DNA from: Sinorhizobium fredii
GTDB taxonomy: Bacteria > Pseudomonadota > Alphaproteobacteria > Rhizobiales > Rhizobiaceae
Length of the DNA: 64,000 nt
Direction: 5' to 3'
NCBI RefSeq assembly: GCF_002944405.1
Contig: NZ_CP024308.1
Coordinates: 1-64,000, forward strand
The notes beneath the pieces are model-generated. The model saw only the letters and a program-made list of their open reading frames with translations, did no database searches and was not told the DNA's origin. The position numbers were made by a program, and so were the translations under genes. Below are positions 16,923-24,317 of the stretch, piece by piece; within the stretch, counting starts at the first letter, position 1; each line of letters begins with the position of its first letter.

Positions 16923-19339
16923 TGACCGGCTGTTCCCATGATCGCTTGTGCGGTTGCGTTTCTCCAACTGAAGATCGACTGCAAATAACCCCGCACCTCT
17001 AAGGCGCCCGCGCCAAGCGCGGTGACGAACCCATCATCGGCGCCAATGATCAGCGGTTCCTCTCCCGGCGCAATGACGCCCACCGCGCCAGGGTCGTCGA
17101 AACTCCGGTCCATTCTGAGATCGCCTTCCATCATGCGAGCGGCTGTCTGCAGCTGCGAGAGCAAAACGACGCCAACCGTCCAATTCTGTTCCAACACCGC
17201 GCGAGAACCCAGGACGCGCGCATTGATCCAACCGACACCGCAGCTGTGTCCCGTTAATTCGTTGGAGGCGAGATTACCCGGATGCGCGTTAGTCGGCACC
17301 ACGGGGAAACCTGAGCAGGTGGCGAAGGCCAGCGCGAAAATAGTAGGCTTGGTCATGTAAGGCCGCAATGTCTTTGGCCCCAGACCGACGAGGGTCGCGT
17401 CACTTGCAGGGGCTTGATCGTCCTCTGATGTCAAAAGGCGTAGAAAGCGATGGCAAAGGCTGGGATCTGCGGAGAGCTGGCCTTGCCACTCGGTCCAGCG
17501 TTGCCATAGCGATTCACGCAATGCGGGTTCGATCGGCCACCCCATCTGCAACGCTGCAGGCCCCAGGATGTCGTACAAGGCAGCGTGGAGTTGACGCAGG
17601 GCCTCAGAGTTGAGGCGCTGGTGGACCCTCGACGCCAGTTCTTCGATAGGCAGTGTGATCTGCGCTCCGACGGCAGTGGATGGCTGCCACTCATTTACCG
17701 GGCAGCTCATTGCAAGATCAGGCCCCGGAAGGACGTTAGAGGCGCATAGCGCTGACAGGCTGCCCCGCCAACCCTGGGCATCTCGAGCATAGAGGACGAA
17801 ACCAGTAGCGTGCGCGCCGAGCCGGGCTAGAGCAGGGGCGAGAGCGGCAGCGTCCGCTGCAGCTACGTCGCAATGGATGGAAATGCTATGCGGGGCACTC
17901 CAGACTGTCGCTATGACGTCCGGCCCTCCATCGCCCGACCAAACAATATCACCAGCAGGATTGCGCGTCAGATTTATCACCAACGTCTGCCCCCCCTGCA
18001 TCGGCGCGACGACGACAGGTTGAGGAAGGTTAAGGGCCGGAAGGGCAGCGAAGCGAGCCTGGGCGCTCGCATTGATTGATGGCGATTCGGGACGGATGGC
18101 TGAGCGTGGCAGGTTCAACGCGCCTGGAAAGGTGCCCAGCAGCGCCTTGAACGGCGCGATATTGTTCGCCCCGTCGGCGCCAAGCCGCAGGAAACGACGT
18201 AGCGGTGAAAATGGCGGCTGTCCAACAATCCTCACCTCGCCGCGCTTCGGAATATCGCCGTCAAACTCCACACCAGTCATGACCTTTATGGCGTCGTTAC
18301 CCAGCTCTCGATCGGCCTCAAGCAAGAGGAAGGCAGCTAAGCGGTTGTGGAGAGCGCTGGTGCGCCGGAGCATACGGGGATCACGCGTGTGGAAGTGGAT
18401 GCGGGCACCAGGGCGGAGATGACCGGCGATTTCGTGCCAGACTTCGGCTGGGATTAGTGGTCGGAGCCGCGCCCGATAGGCGGCGAGCAAATCGACATCG
18501 GCACCATCCGCCCAGGCTTCTTGTTCGATCGCCACTATTTCGGCACGTGCAGCACCAAGATCTAGTCCCATGAGCATTGTGCAGATGTCGTGATGCTCGA
18601 GCGCGTTGAAGCCAGCCATTATGAAGTCGACCAGCCCACCGTCGCCATTGCCAGAGACGAAGAGGATCGGATCTATCGCTTGCGTGTGGATCTGGCCTGC
18701 GAGTTCAGAGGGGGACCAGTAAGAGGGGGTCTCTCCATCGAGATGCGCCTCGAGTCCGAAGCCAATCGCCAGGATCACAAGATCGTAGATGCGTGATATC
18801 GCACTGCCCTTATCCACGATGACGCGGATAGGACCGATCGGCGTAGGCCTAAGGCCGGTCACCGCTTGCCCCGTGTGCAAGGAGAGTACAGAGCTGTGTA
18901 GAACCGCGTCGAATTCTCTGCGCAAAGCTTCGGCGACACTGCTGGCCGGTCCGGCGGTCCAATTCATGATCGGCAACCCGGCATCGCCGTTTTCGGCGCC
19001 AGGCGTTGGCCAATCGTAAAAGTGGGGATGGAGGTAGCGTCGACTTCCATGCTGGAGCGACAGCACCCGCGAATTACGTTCGAACAAGTCGAGCTGCCCA
19101 AGTTCCGGCAAAGTGCGCGCGAGCGCGACGGCAGCCGTAATCCCGGCTGCCCCGCCACCGATGATCGCTATCTTACCGCCATTCGGGCGTACCAGATTCT
19201 CCGAAATGATCGCATCAACGAGGTTGAGTGCCCGGACTTGCTGGGCATAGACGGTCACCCGCTTCTCAAAGCTGCCGAGCACGAGAACCGTCTGCGTGCC
19301 GGGGATTCTCGCCTCGTCGATGATTTCCTGGGGGGTCAT
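16919..19339 (-). CDS. FAD/NAD(P)-binding protein with C-terminal conflict-system-like domain
   Basis: An 806-residue protein, first in a minus-strand operon with ATGA overlaps. Residues 55-85 form a dinucleotide-binding Rossmann motif (KIAIIGGGAAGITAAVALAR). SGNGDGGLVDFIMAGFNALE at about residues 230-250 and the acidic end of the second strand (LFERNSR) support an FAD- or NAD(P)-dependent oxidoreductase of the FAD-NAD(P)-binding type. The C-terminal 170 residues (TKPTIFALAFATCSGFPVVP, ELTGHSCGVGWINARVLG) are a separate domain unknown to me by name, which may anchor it to the middle component and ATPase. Use of a flavoprotein as the effector arm would be unusual. There is no signal peptide. 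Confidence 0.7.
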   Translation of the reverse strand: MTPQEIIDEARIPGTQTVLVLGSFEKRVTVYAQQVRALNLVDAIISENLVRPNGGKIAIIGGGAAGITAAVALARTLPELGQLDLFERNSRVLSLQHGSRRYLHPHFYDWPTPGAENGDAGLPIMNWTAGPASSVAEALRREFDAVLHSSVLSLHTGQAVTGLRPTPIGPIRVIVDKGSAISRIYDLVILAIGFGLEAHLDGETPSYWSPSELAGQIHTQAIDPILFVSGNGDGGLVDFIMAGFNALEHHDICTMLMGLDLGAARAEIVAIEQEAWADGADVDLLAAYRARLRPLIPAEVWHEIAGHLRPGARIHFHTRDPRMLRRTSALHNRLAAFLLLEADRELGNDAIKVMTGVEFDGDIPKRGEVRIVGQPPFSPLRRFLRLGADGANNIAPFKALLGTFPGALNLPRSAIRPESPSINASAQARFAALPALNLPQPVVVAPMQGGQTLVINLTRNPAGDIVWSGDGGPDVIATVWSAPHSISIHCDVAAADAAALAPALARLGAHATGFVLYARDAQGWRGSLSALCASNVLPGPDLAMSCPVNEWQPSTAVGAQITLPIEELASRVHQRLNSEALRQLHAALYDILGPAALQMGWPIEPALRESLWQRWTEWQGQLSADPSLCHRFLRLLTSEDDQAPASDATLVGLGPKTLRPYMTKPTIFALAFATCSGFPVVPTNAHPGNLASNELTGHSCGVGWINARVLGSRAVLEQNWTVGVVLLSQLQTAARMMEGDLRMDRSFDDPGAVGVIAPGEEPLIIGADDGFVTALGAGALEVRGYLQSIFSWRNATAQAIMGTAGQ

Positions 19340-19732
19340 CGAGACGTCGCCCCTGACGGGTGGTCCATCTCACGTAGTTCGACATGCCTTTTCAAAATAG
19401 CTCTAAGCTCCCCACAACCCGAATTCACACCATAGACGAAACGAGGTGCAAGGCGATCCAAAAATGATCAAGTTTGGATAGCCGCCTGAGATCGCGCCAC
19501 GCGAGCTAGAAGTCGCCTCCTTCCGGCCGCAAGCGGTCCCTCCATCCAGGCCGAGCCGATGTAAACTACTGGTGCACTTGGCACAAAGGGAATTGTAACA
19601 ACAGGGGCGTTGGTTCGGATCCCTCCAAGGCGAAGGATACAAGCGGCTTTCCGAATGCGGCGGTCGCATCGACCGGTCACTGAACGGGTTTAGCCGATGG
19701 AGAGCGGACTTGCTAGCGAAGCAACCCGATGC
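19340..19732. other. Intergenic stretch upstream of the flavoprotein operon
   Basis: No supported gene. A short minus-strand frame at 19468-19680 (70 codons, pieces CILRLGGIRTNAP and VPSAPVVYIGSAWMEG) has some protein character but no recognisable family or ribosome binding site. The stretch should contain the promoter of the operon that starts at 19339. Confidence 0.4.
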
Positions 19733-20395
19733 TCAATAATTTTTAGGCCGTTCGAAGTGTACGGTTCTGCACTGTACTGAAATAGACTCTAGATATCCCG
19801 CACGGCCGCCTGAAACAGAGGTCGAGTTTATGATCACCGCGTAGGTCCCCGGCGGACAGCTCCCTCCCGGAGCAGGTATTGCCGTATCGGCGGCACCATA
19901 TATGGTGTCTTCGACACGGCCTATTTGAACTTTGAGGTCTGCAATCTCTCTTTGCGAAATCGTCGCAATCGTCTGGCGAAATCCACGTACTTCGAAAAGA
20001 GCCTTTGCGAGCTCGTCATATTGTCCGAGGAGGGTTTTATTAATTTGGTCACTCGAAGCCCGTAAAGAACTAAGTATTTCCTCTGCATTCTGTGCAGCGA
20101 TACGGGCCCTATCAGACGCACTGTTGGCCTGATCAAAAGCTTTGGCGGCTTGTTTTGAAGCTTCTTCAGCGCTCACCCCGGCTTTCGCAGCAGAGAGCGA
20201 CGCGTTCAACGCTTCCTTGGCCGAATTGGCTGAAGCATCGATTCGAGCTATGCCGCTCAGAACATACCCAAAGAGGCCGGAGATGATCGCAAGCACTGTT
20301 CCGGATGGAATAACGAACTTCAGCATATACGCCTGAATAGCGGCTTTCGCTTCGAGCGAGAGTTCAGGTGCAGCCATAGCAATGCTCTCCAGCAT
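19733..20395 (-). CDS. Membrane-anchored coiled-coil protein
   Basis: A 220-residue protein with an N-terminal membrane segment at about residues 28-48 (FVIPSGTVLAIISGLFGYVL), a long Ala-rich coiled coil (about 55-140: repeats of AKEALNASLSAAKAG, ASKQAAKAFDQANSASDRA) and a small C-terminal domain with CPPGTYAVIINSTSVSG and a Cys near the end. No known family is recognised. The layout, TM plus coiled coil plus a small folded end, resembles a surface or periplasmic sensor, or a phage-tail-like structural part, but this is inference. It lies 77 bp after the membrane-protein gene at 20472-20999. ATG 20377 is a second possible start. Confidence 0.6.
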   Translation of the reverse strand: MLESIAMAAPELSLEAKAAIQAYMLKFVIPSGTVLAIISGLFGYVLSGIARIDASANSAKEALNASLSAAKAGVSAEEASKQAAKAFDQANSASDRARIAAQNAEEILSSLRASSDQINKTLLGQYDELAKALFEVRGFRQTIATISQREIADLKVQIGRVEDTIYGAADTAIPAPGGSCPPGTYAVIINSTSVSGGRAGYLESISVQCRTVHFERPKNY

Positions 20396-20471
20396 TATTA
20401 CTCATATAAGTAAAGCCGACACAGATGGGTTCAGAAACTGGCTATTCTCTTGGCGAGAGAGCTAGTTTTTT

Positions 20472-20999
20472 CTAAAAAGCGAATTGTAGAAAAAAATACG
20501 AAATTAGACAGCAGATTATAATGGTAGTATATGTGAGAAGGACACTTGGAATTAATCCCGCGCAGAGTACATCTTTGACTCGGCTTATAAATCTCTTCTT
20601 GTCGAACTGTACGCTCATCAGCGGCGTTTCAAACGCCACCAGAGACTTCTCGGCAACAGCGCGGTCGAATTCCTCGGAAGCTATAAACTGCTCGACGTCC
20701 CAAGCTCTATTAATGAATTTCTTTTGAACAGCCTTCCAAAGACCGTCAGTTAACCAAAAAAGTGCAACGGGAACAAGTCCTAGCAAAATCACCTCTGGGC
20801 GTCTCAGAGTAGCGGCTATTCCAAGGAAAGCAGTAAAAACTGTTACACACCACTGCCTCACGTTGAAAGCGATCGTGTCGAGACGCCCGATGTGGAACTG
20901 TAGATGATCCCACTCTTTCAAGAGTATCTGAAGCCTTCTTTCAAACGGATCTAAGTCTGCCACCTCTTTCCCACCTCCGGTGTTCAACGAGACAGCCAC
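20472..20999 (-). CDS. Membrane protein, possibly SLATT-like
   Basis: A 175-residue protein with two membrane hairpins: about residues 50-85 (VTVFTAFLGIAATL and LLGLVPVALFWLTDGLW) and 145-172 (LIPSVLLTYTTIIICCLISY). The cytoplasmic N-terminal helix (EWDHLQFHIGRLDTIAFNVRQW) and the large loop between the hairpins recall small membrane effector families of SLATT or DUF4231 type, but the match is weak. It is AT-rich compared with its neighbours, a sign of separate origin. It is transcribed with the coiled-coil membrane protein downstream. There is no signal peptide. Confidence 0.6.
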   Translation of the reverse strand: MAVSLNTGGGKEVADLDPFERRLQILLKEWDHLQFHIGRLDTIAFNVRQWCVTVFTAFLGIAATLRRPEVILLGLVPVALFWLTDGLWKAVQKKFINRAWDVEQFIASEEFDRAVAEKSLVAFETPLMSVQFDKKRFISRVKDVLCAGLIPSVLLTYTTIIICCLISYFFLQFAF

Positions 21000-21052
21000 A
21001 TATCTAGAACGCCAGCTGTCACGACGACGGACTGTTTGCGCGCTGAAACAAT

Positions 21053-21964
21053 TTATCCGTCAAGTTTCCCGCATGCAGCTGGCAATGCCAGCGCCGTCTT
21101 GCTCGAATGTTCTGAATTCACCCAGCCGCCTAGGTCTGTTTGCATCGCGACGAAGAGGGCGAGCGCCCGCCGTGCCGCCGCGCCCGGCATGTTGCCGTCG
21201 ACCGTCGCGCACTTGAAGGATATTTCTGCGACCGTGGGGCCAGGCTGCTGGGAACCGAAGTACCAGAGAGTAAGAGAGAATTTTCCGACGATGCCGGCGC
21301 CGAGCTTCACGCGCGCACCCTTGAAGACGAGCTCACGAACTGTTGGACCGCTGACTAGCTCAGTCAGCGGGGAATGCTTTACACCAGAGGCTTCGAGAAG
21401 CTCAAAGACTGTCGAAAATAGCACTCTCAGTCCTCCAAGTGTTCGGTGCGTGTTCCAATCCGCTGTTTGGGTCGTCGAACGGGCAAAGCGGCTGCGAATA
21501 GAGCGCCTTGACGGCACCACGACTGATCGCTTGCCGGGCTCAGGGTCATTCACCTCAAGCGGGGCAATGTCTTCCTCGAAGGTAGTGCTGAAGTCATTAC
21601 TGTTGCCGGGCAATTCGGCCGCGGCGACCACGAACAGATCGGCCATGCGCAGCTTCAACGTGATTTCCGGTCGGGCATCTGCATTGCGTTCTTGGTCGCT
21701 GGACAAGCGTTCGCGCAGCGCCAGATCGGCGCGAGTGAGCGTGCAGTCCGGCGTATCCCAAAATCGGACGACGCGTTCTTTTCTTTCGAAGAACCGCCGC
21801 TCGTGGCGCGGTTCGTCGCCGTTGCGTGAGCCCAACTGTGCGTCGATGAGCCGCTTCAAATGCTTATCCCAGAAGGTGTCGGCCACCATCTCCGGCGACA
21901 CCTCTTTGAACCGATCCGGGTTCAGGAGAAGCTTGTACTCGCGCGCATCCAATTCATGTCGCAT
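21053..21964 (-). CDS. CYTH-like (triphosphate tunnel) domain protein
   Basis: A 303-residue protein. Residues 1-150 resemble the CYTH/triphosphate tunnel fold: ELDAREYKLLLNPDRF (family ExExK start, here reduced to EYK), VVRFWDTPDCTLTRADLALRER, EITLKLRMAD and FEEDIAPL. CYTH enzymes hydrolyse triphosphates or make cyclic nucleotides. The second half (TLGGLRVLFSTVFELLE, VGKFSLTLWYFG) continues the alternating strands. The first ExE motif is incomplete, so activity is doubtful. It is followed downstream on the same strand by the coiled-coil and membrane genes and preceded by a membrane protein gene 90 bp upstream. The assignment is by motif reading only. Confidence 0.55.
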   Translation of the reverse strand: MRHELDAREYKLLLNPDRFKEVSPEMVADTFWDKHLKRLIDAQLGSRNGDEPRHERRFFERKERVVRFWDTPDCTLTRADLALRERLSSDQERNADARPEITLKLRMADLFVVAAAELPGNSNDFSTTFEEDIAPLEVNDPEPGKRSVVVPSRRSIRSRFARSTTQTADWNTHRTLGGLRVLFSTVFELLEASGVKHSPLTELVSGPTVRELVFKGARVKLGAGIVGKFSLTLWYFGSQQPGPTVAEISFKCATVDGNMPGAAARRALALFVAMQTDLGGWVNSEHSSKTALALPAACGKLDG

Positions 21965-22054
21965 GATCCGCGTCCTTTCGTCTGCGCTTCCGACTAAAGG
22001 TACCGAGCAATCCGAGCTGTCACGTCGCGCCGTGCGCGTTGTCTCTTTTTCTCC

Positions 22055-22867
22055 TCAGGGCGCCCCGGCACTTCCAGAGGCGAGTTGGACGAGCAGATGC
22101 GTAACGATGGCGTCGCGCTTGGCGAGGCCCTTGGGCCGGCCTTCACTGTCCAGCGCCACGAGCGTTCTGCGCGCCAGCTCGTCCATTTTTGAGAGGGCTT
22201 GCGCGTTCGTAGCGTCGGCGGTGATCGCCTCACTGGTGAACCCCGGCAATTCAAGAAGCCTGCTCGCATCTGGGGCATTGAGCGCCTCGCGAAATCGTTC
22301 CTGTGCTTGGAAGTCGTTCTGGCCTGTAAGAAAATTCATCACGGCTCGGCCGTCGGCAGCGGCCATGAATTTTCCATCGGCATCTGTAACCACCAGTGTC
22401 AGTTCCGGATCGAAGCTCGACAGGGCCTGAAGGTAGAGAACGACCGCAGAAGGCACGTAGTAATTCGGTCTACCGAGCTTCAGCACCAGAGCTATAGGCT
22501 TGCCTGGCGTCAAGGCTCGCGTGAATCCCTCAATCGCCGATAGACCGCCCTTTTCGATCGCCTGGAACTCCTCGACGATGTCGGTCAGGGGCGATAGTTT
22601 GACTTCTGCTTTAGCAGCTTCTCGGAACTTCAGCGCGACGCCTCCAGCTGAAAACTCGCTGATCGCACCGGAGGCCACACCCCAGACCCCGAGGGGGAGC
22701 AATAGCAGGGCAATGAAAGTGGTACTCTCGCCGATCTCGAAACGCTTAAGGATCAAGGCAAGCAGGATTGCGATCGGAACGCTGGCGATGGCATAAGCTA
22801 TTGCGCTCACCGATGCCCCCTCGGCCGTTGCTGCGTTACGCGGCACTCCCAATTCTAACGCACTCAT
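22055..22867 (-). CDS. Two-pass membrane protein with cytosolic domain
   Basis: 270 residues from ATG 22867, chosen because it begins shortly before the first membrane helix; earlier in-frame starts add Arg-rich residues without support. Two membrane segments follow (about 20-40: AYAIASVPIAILLALIL, and 48-70: TFIALLLLPLGVWGVASG). The soluble part includes FEALTPGKPIALVLKL-like FTRALTPGKPIALVLKLG, then LTLVVTDADGKFMAAADGRA, faintly CBS-like. No family is recognised. It lies 90 bp upstream of the CYTH-like gene, so a membrane-tethered sensor plus nucleotide-handling partner is possible (inference). Confidence 0.55.
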   Translation of the reverse strand: MSALELGVPRNAATAEGASVSAIAYAIASVPIAILLALILKRFEIGESTTFIALLLLPLGVWGVASGAISEFSAGGVALKFREAAKAEVKLSPLTDIVEEFQAIEKGGLSAIEGFTRALTPGKPIALVLKLGRPNYYVPSAVVLYLQALSSFDPELTLVVTDADGKFMAAADGRAVMNFLTGQNDFQAQERFREALNAPDASRLLELPGFTSEAITADATNAQALSKMDELARRTLVALDSEGRPKGLAKRDAIVTHLLVQLASGSAGAP

Positions 22868-23503
22868 GCGACACCTGATGTTACGTGTGTAACGCATCCA
22901 CCGCTCGCCTTGATATAAACTGATTGAGAGCCTCAGCGGTGTGGCTACGCGGGGGGAACACTGCAAGCGGGCCAGATAAACGCGCCTAGGTCCTCGTACC
23001 GTCCCTTCTCTCGTCGAAGGGCGCATTCCTGGCGGGATCGTTCTCCCGCCGATATATGAATTGCAATCAATAGTTTGAGTGTTATCCGTTATTGTTAGCA
23101 CTTTTGGCTTGCATTAGCAAATTGAAAATCATAATATCCTAACGGAAAAATTGAGAGGAGTCTCATACAGAAATACACGGCAAGGATTTTCAAAAGAAAA
23201 TTAAACTGGACACTTGTCCATGAGCGTTTTTGAGAGCAATTCATCTTTGCGTATTCTGACGCAAAGGCTCTATGGCTTTTGCTCGTAAGAATAATTGCAA
23301 GAAGTCACTGCTGACGATGGGTCATGGAAGCCGATCCAGCGGCGCGTGACCAGTGAGCGGGGGAAGTCGGAGTGGACGACCTGCAGGTCGGATCCGGCTG
23401 GGAGTTTCAAGTAATAACCTAGCAATGTTGGAGCGCTGTTCGCTCCATGATGTGTACTGCTGTCTATAAACATTTTTCATTACGTTTGCGCGAGGGCTGA
23501 GCA
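22868..23503. other. Divergent intergenic region, AT-rich
   Basis: About 640 bp with no supported gene, between a leftward membrane-protein gene and the rightward hypothetical gene at 23504. 23100-23270 is much richer in A and T than its surroundings and is the likely promoter zone for both directions. Short overlapping minus-strand frames at 23270-23504 look like chance. Confidence 0.5.
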
Positions 23504-24277
23504 ATGCCTGATAGCTCTGTGCATGAAGCTCTGAAATTCGTCGATTCCATTCAACTTCCCGACCGCGTTTCGGAGCTAGAGCGTGCCGAAACCGTGCCGT
23601 TCGATTTCGATGCGGCGCGGAATCAAGCCGCGATTGTCGGGTCGGAGATCGTCTCCTTTGTGCGGGGAGTGACGGAGGAACGGCGGCGCGATGTCGTCAA
23701 TGCAACATTGCTCGCCCAATTGGCCGCCGACAAACAGGTTGGCGACCCGACGAACCTCTTCGCGTGGTACGACGCATACTTCGACGTGCTTACCAATACC
23801 GGTTGGGTTGTCCAGGCAAAGCAGTTTGTTGACCATGCTGAAATGAGCGAAGATTTACACGCTCATGAGGCAATACTCAGCGTGGCTACATCGCTCTTGG
23901 GGACTGGCACCGCCGCTTGGAAAGTGATCAAAACGACTCTGGATGCGCTGGCGAAGATGGATCGAGACAGCCCTTGGATCACGTTGTTCGATCGAGAGAG
24001 CCAACATGCTAGTTCGGCTCGCTTCCAGGTGACGCTCGCGGAGCAAGGTGCCGGCGATCAGTTTCTGGTCACGTTAATGGCTTTCGCCCTCACGGCTCAA
24101 GCCAATCTAACACAAACACTGTTTTTCAAGTTCCGGTCGAACGAAGTCAAATTGCGTCATTCGTCCGGAAAGCTCTCCGTAAACGAGACCGTTCTCGATG
24201 CAGTGCGGGATCTCATCGAGAGCAAGCTTGGAGAGCATTCTTCTGCTTTTGTGCGTGGCTTGCCGAATCTCGATTAG
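23504..24277 (+). CDS. Hypothetical protein preceding the cell-wall hydrolase operon
   Basis: A 257-residue soluble, mainly helical protein that I do not recognise. Visible features are a Leu/Val-rich helical start (VHEALKFVDSIQLPDRVSEL), SLLGTGTAAWKVIKTTLDAL, and a C-terminal strand region (LTQTLFFKFRSNEVKLRHSS). No signal peptide or membrane segment is seen. It is the first of three plus-strand genes; the SGNH-amidase-M15 gene starts 40 bp after its stop, so it may be an immunity, chaperone or adaptor partner for that gene. This is inference from order only. Confidence 0.6.
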   Translation: MPDSSVHEALKFVDSIQLPDRVSELERAETVPFDFDAARNQAAIVGSEIVSFVRGVTEERRRDVVNATLLAQLAADKQVGDPTNLFAWYDAYFDVLTNTGWVVQAKQFVDHAEMSEDLHAHEAILSVATSLLGTGTAAWKVIKTTLDALAKMDRDSPWITLFDRESQHASSARFQVTLAEQGAGDQFLVTLMAFALTAQANLTQTLFFKFRSNEVKLRHSSGKLSVNETVLDAVRDLIESKLGEHSSAFVRGLPNLD

Positions 24278-24317
24278 ATGCAGAGATATTTGCTGACCTT
24301 TCGCTGGGGAGGGGATT

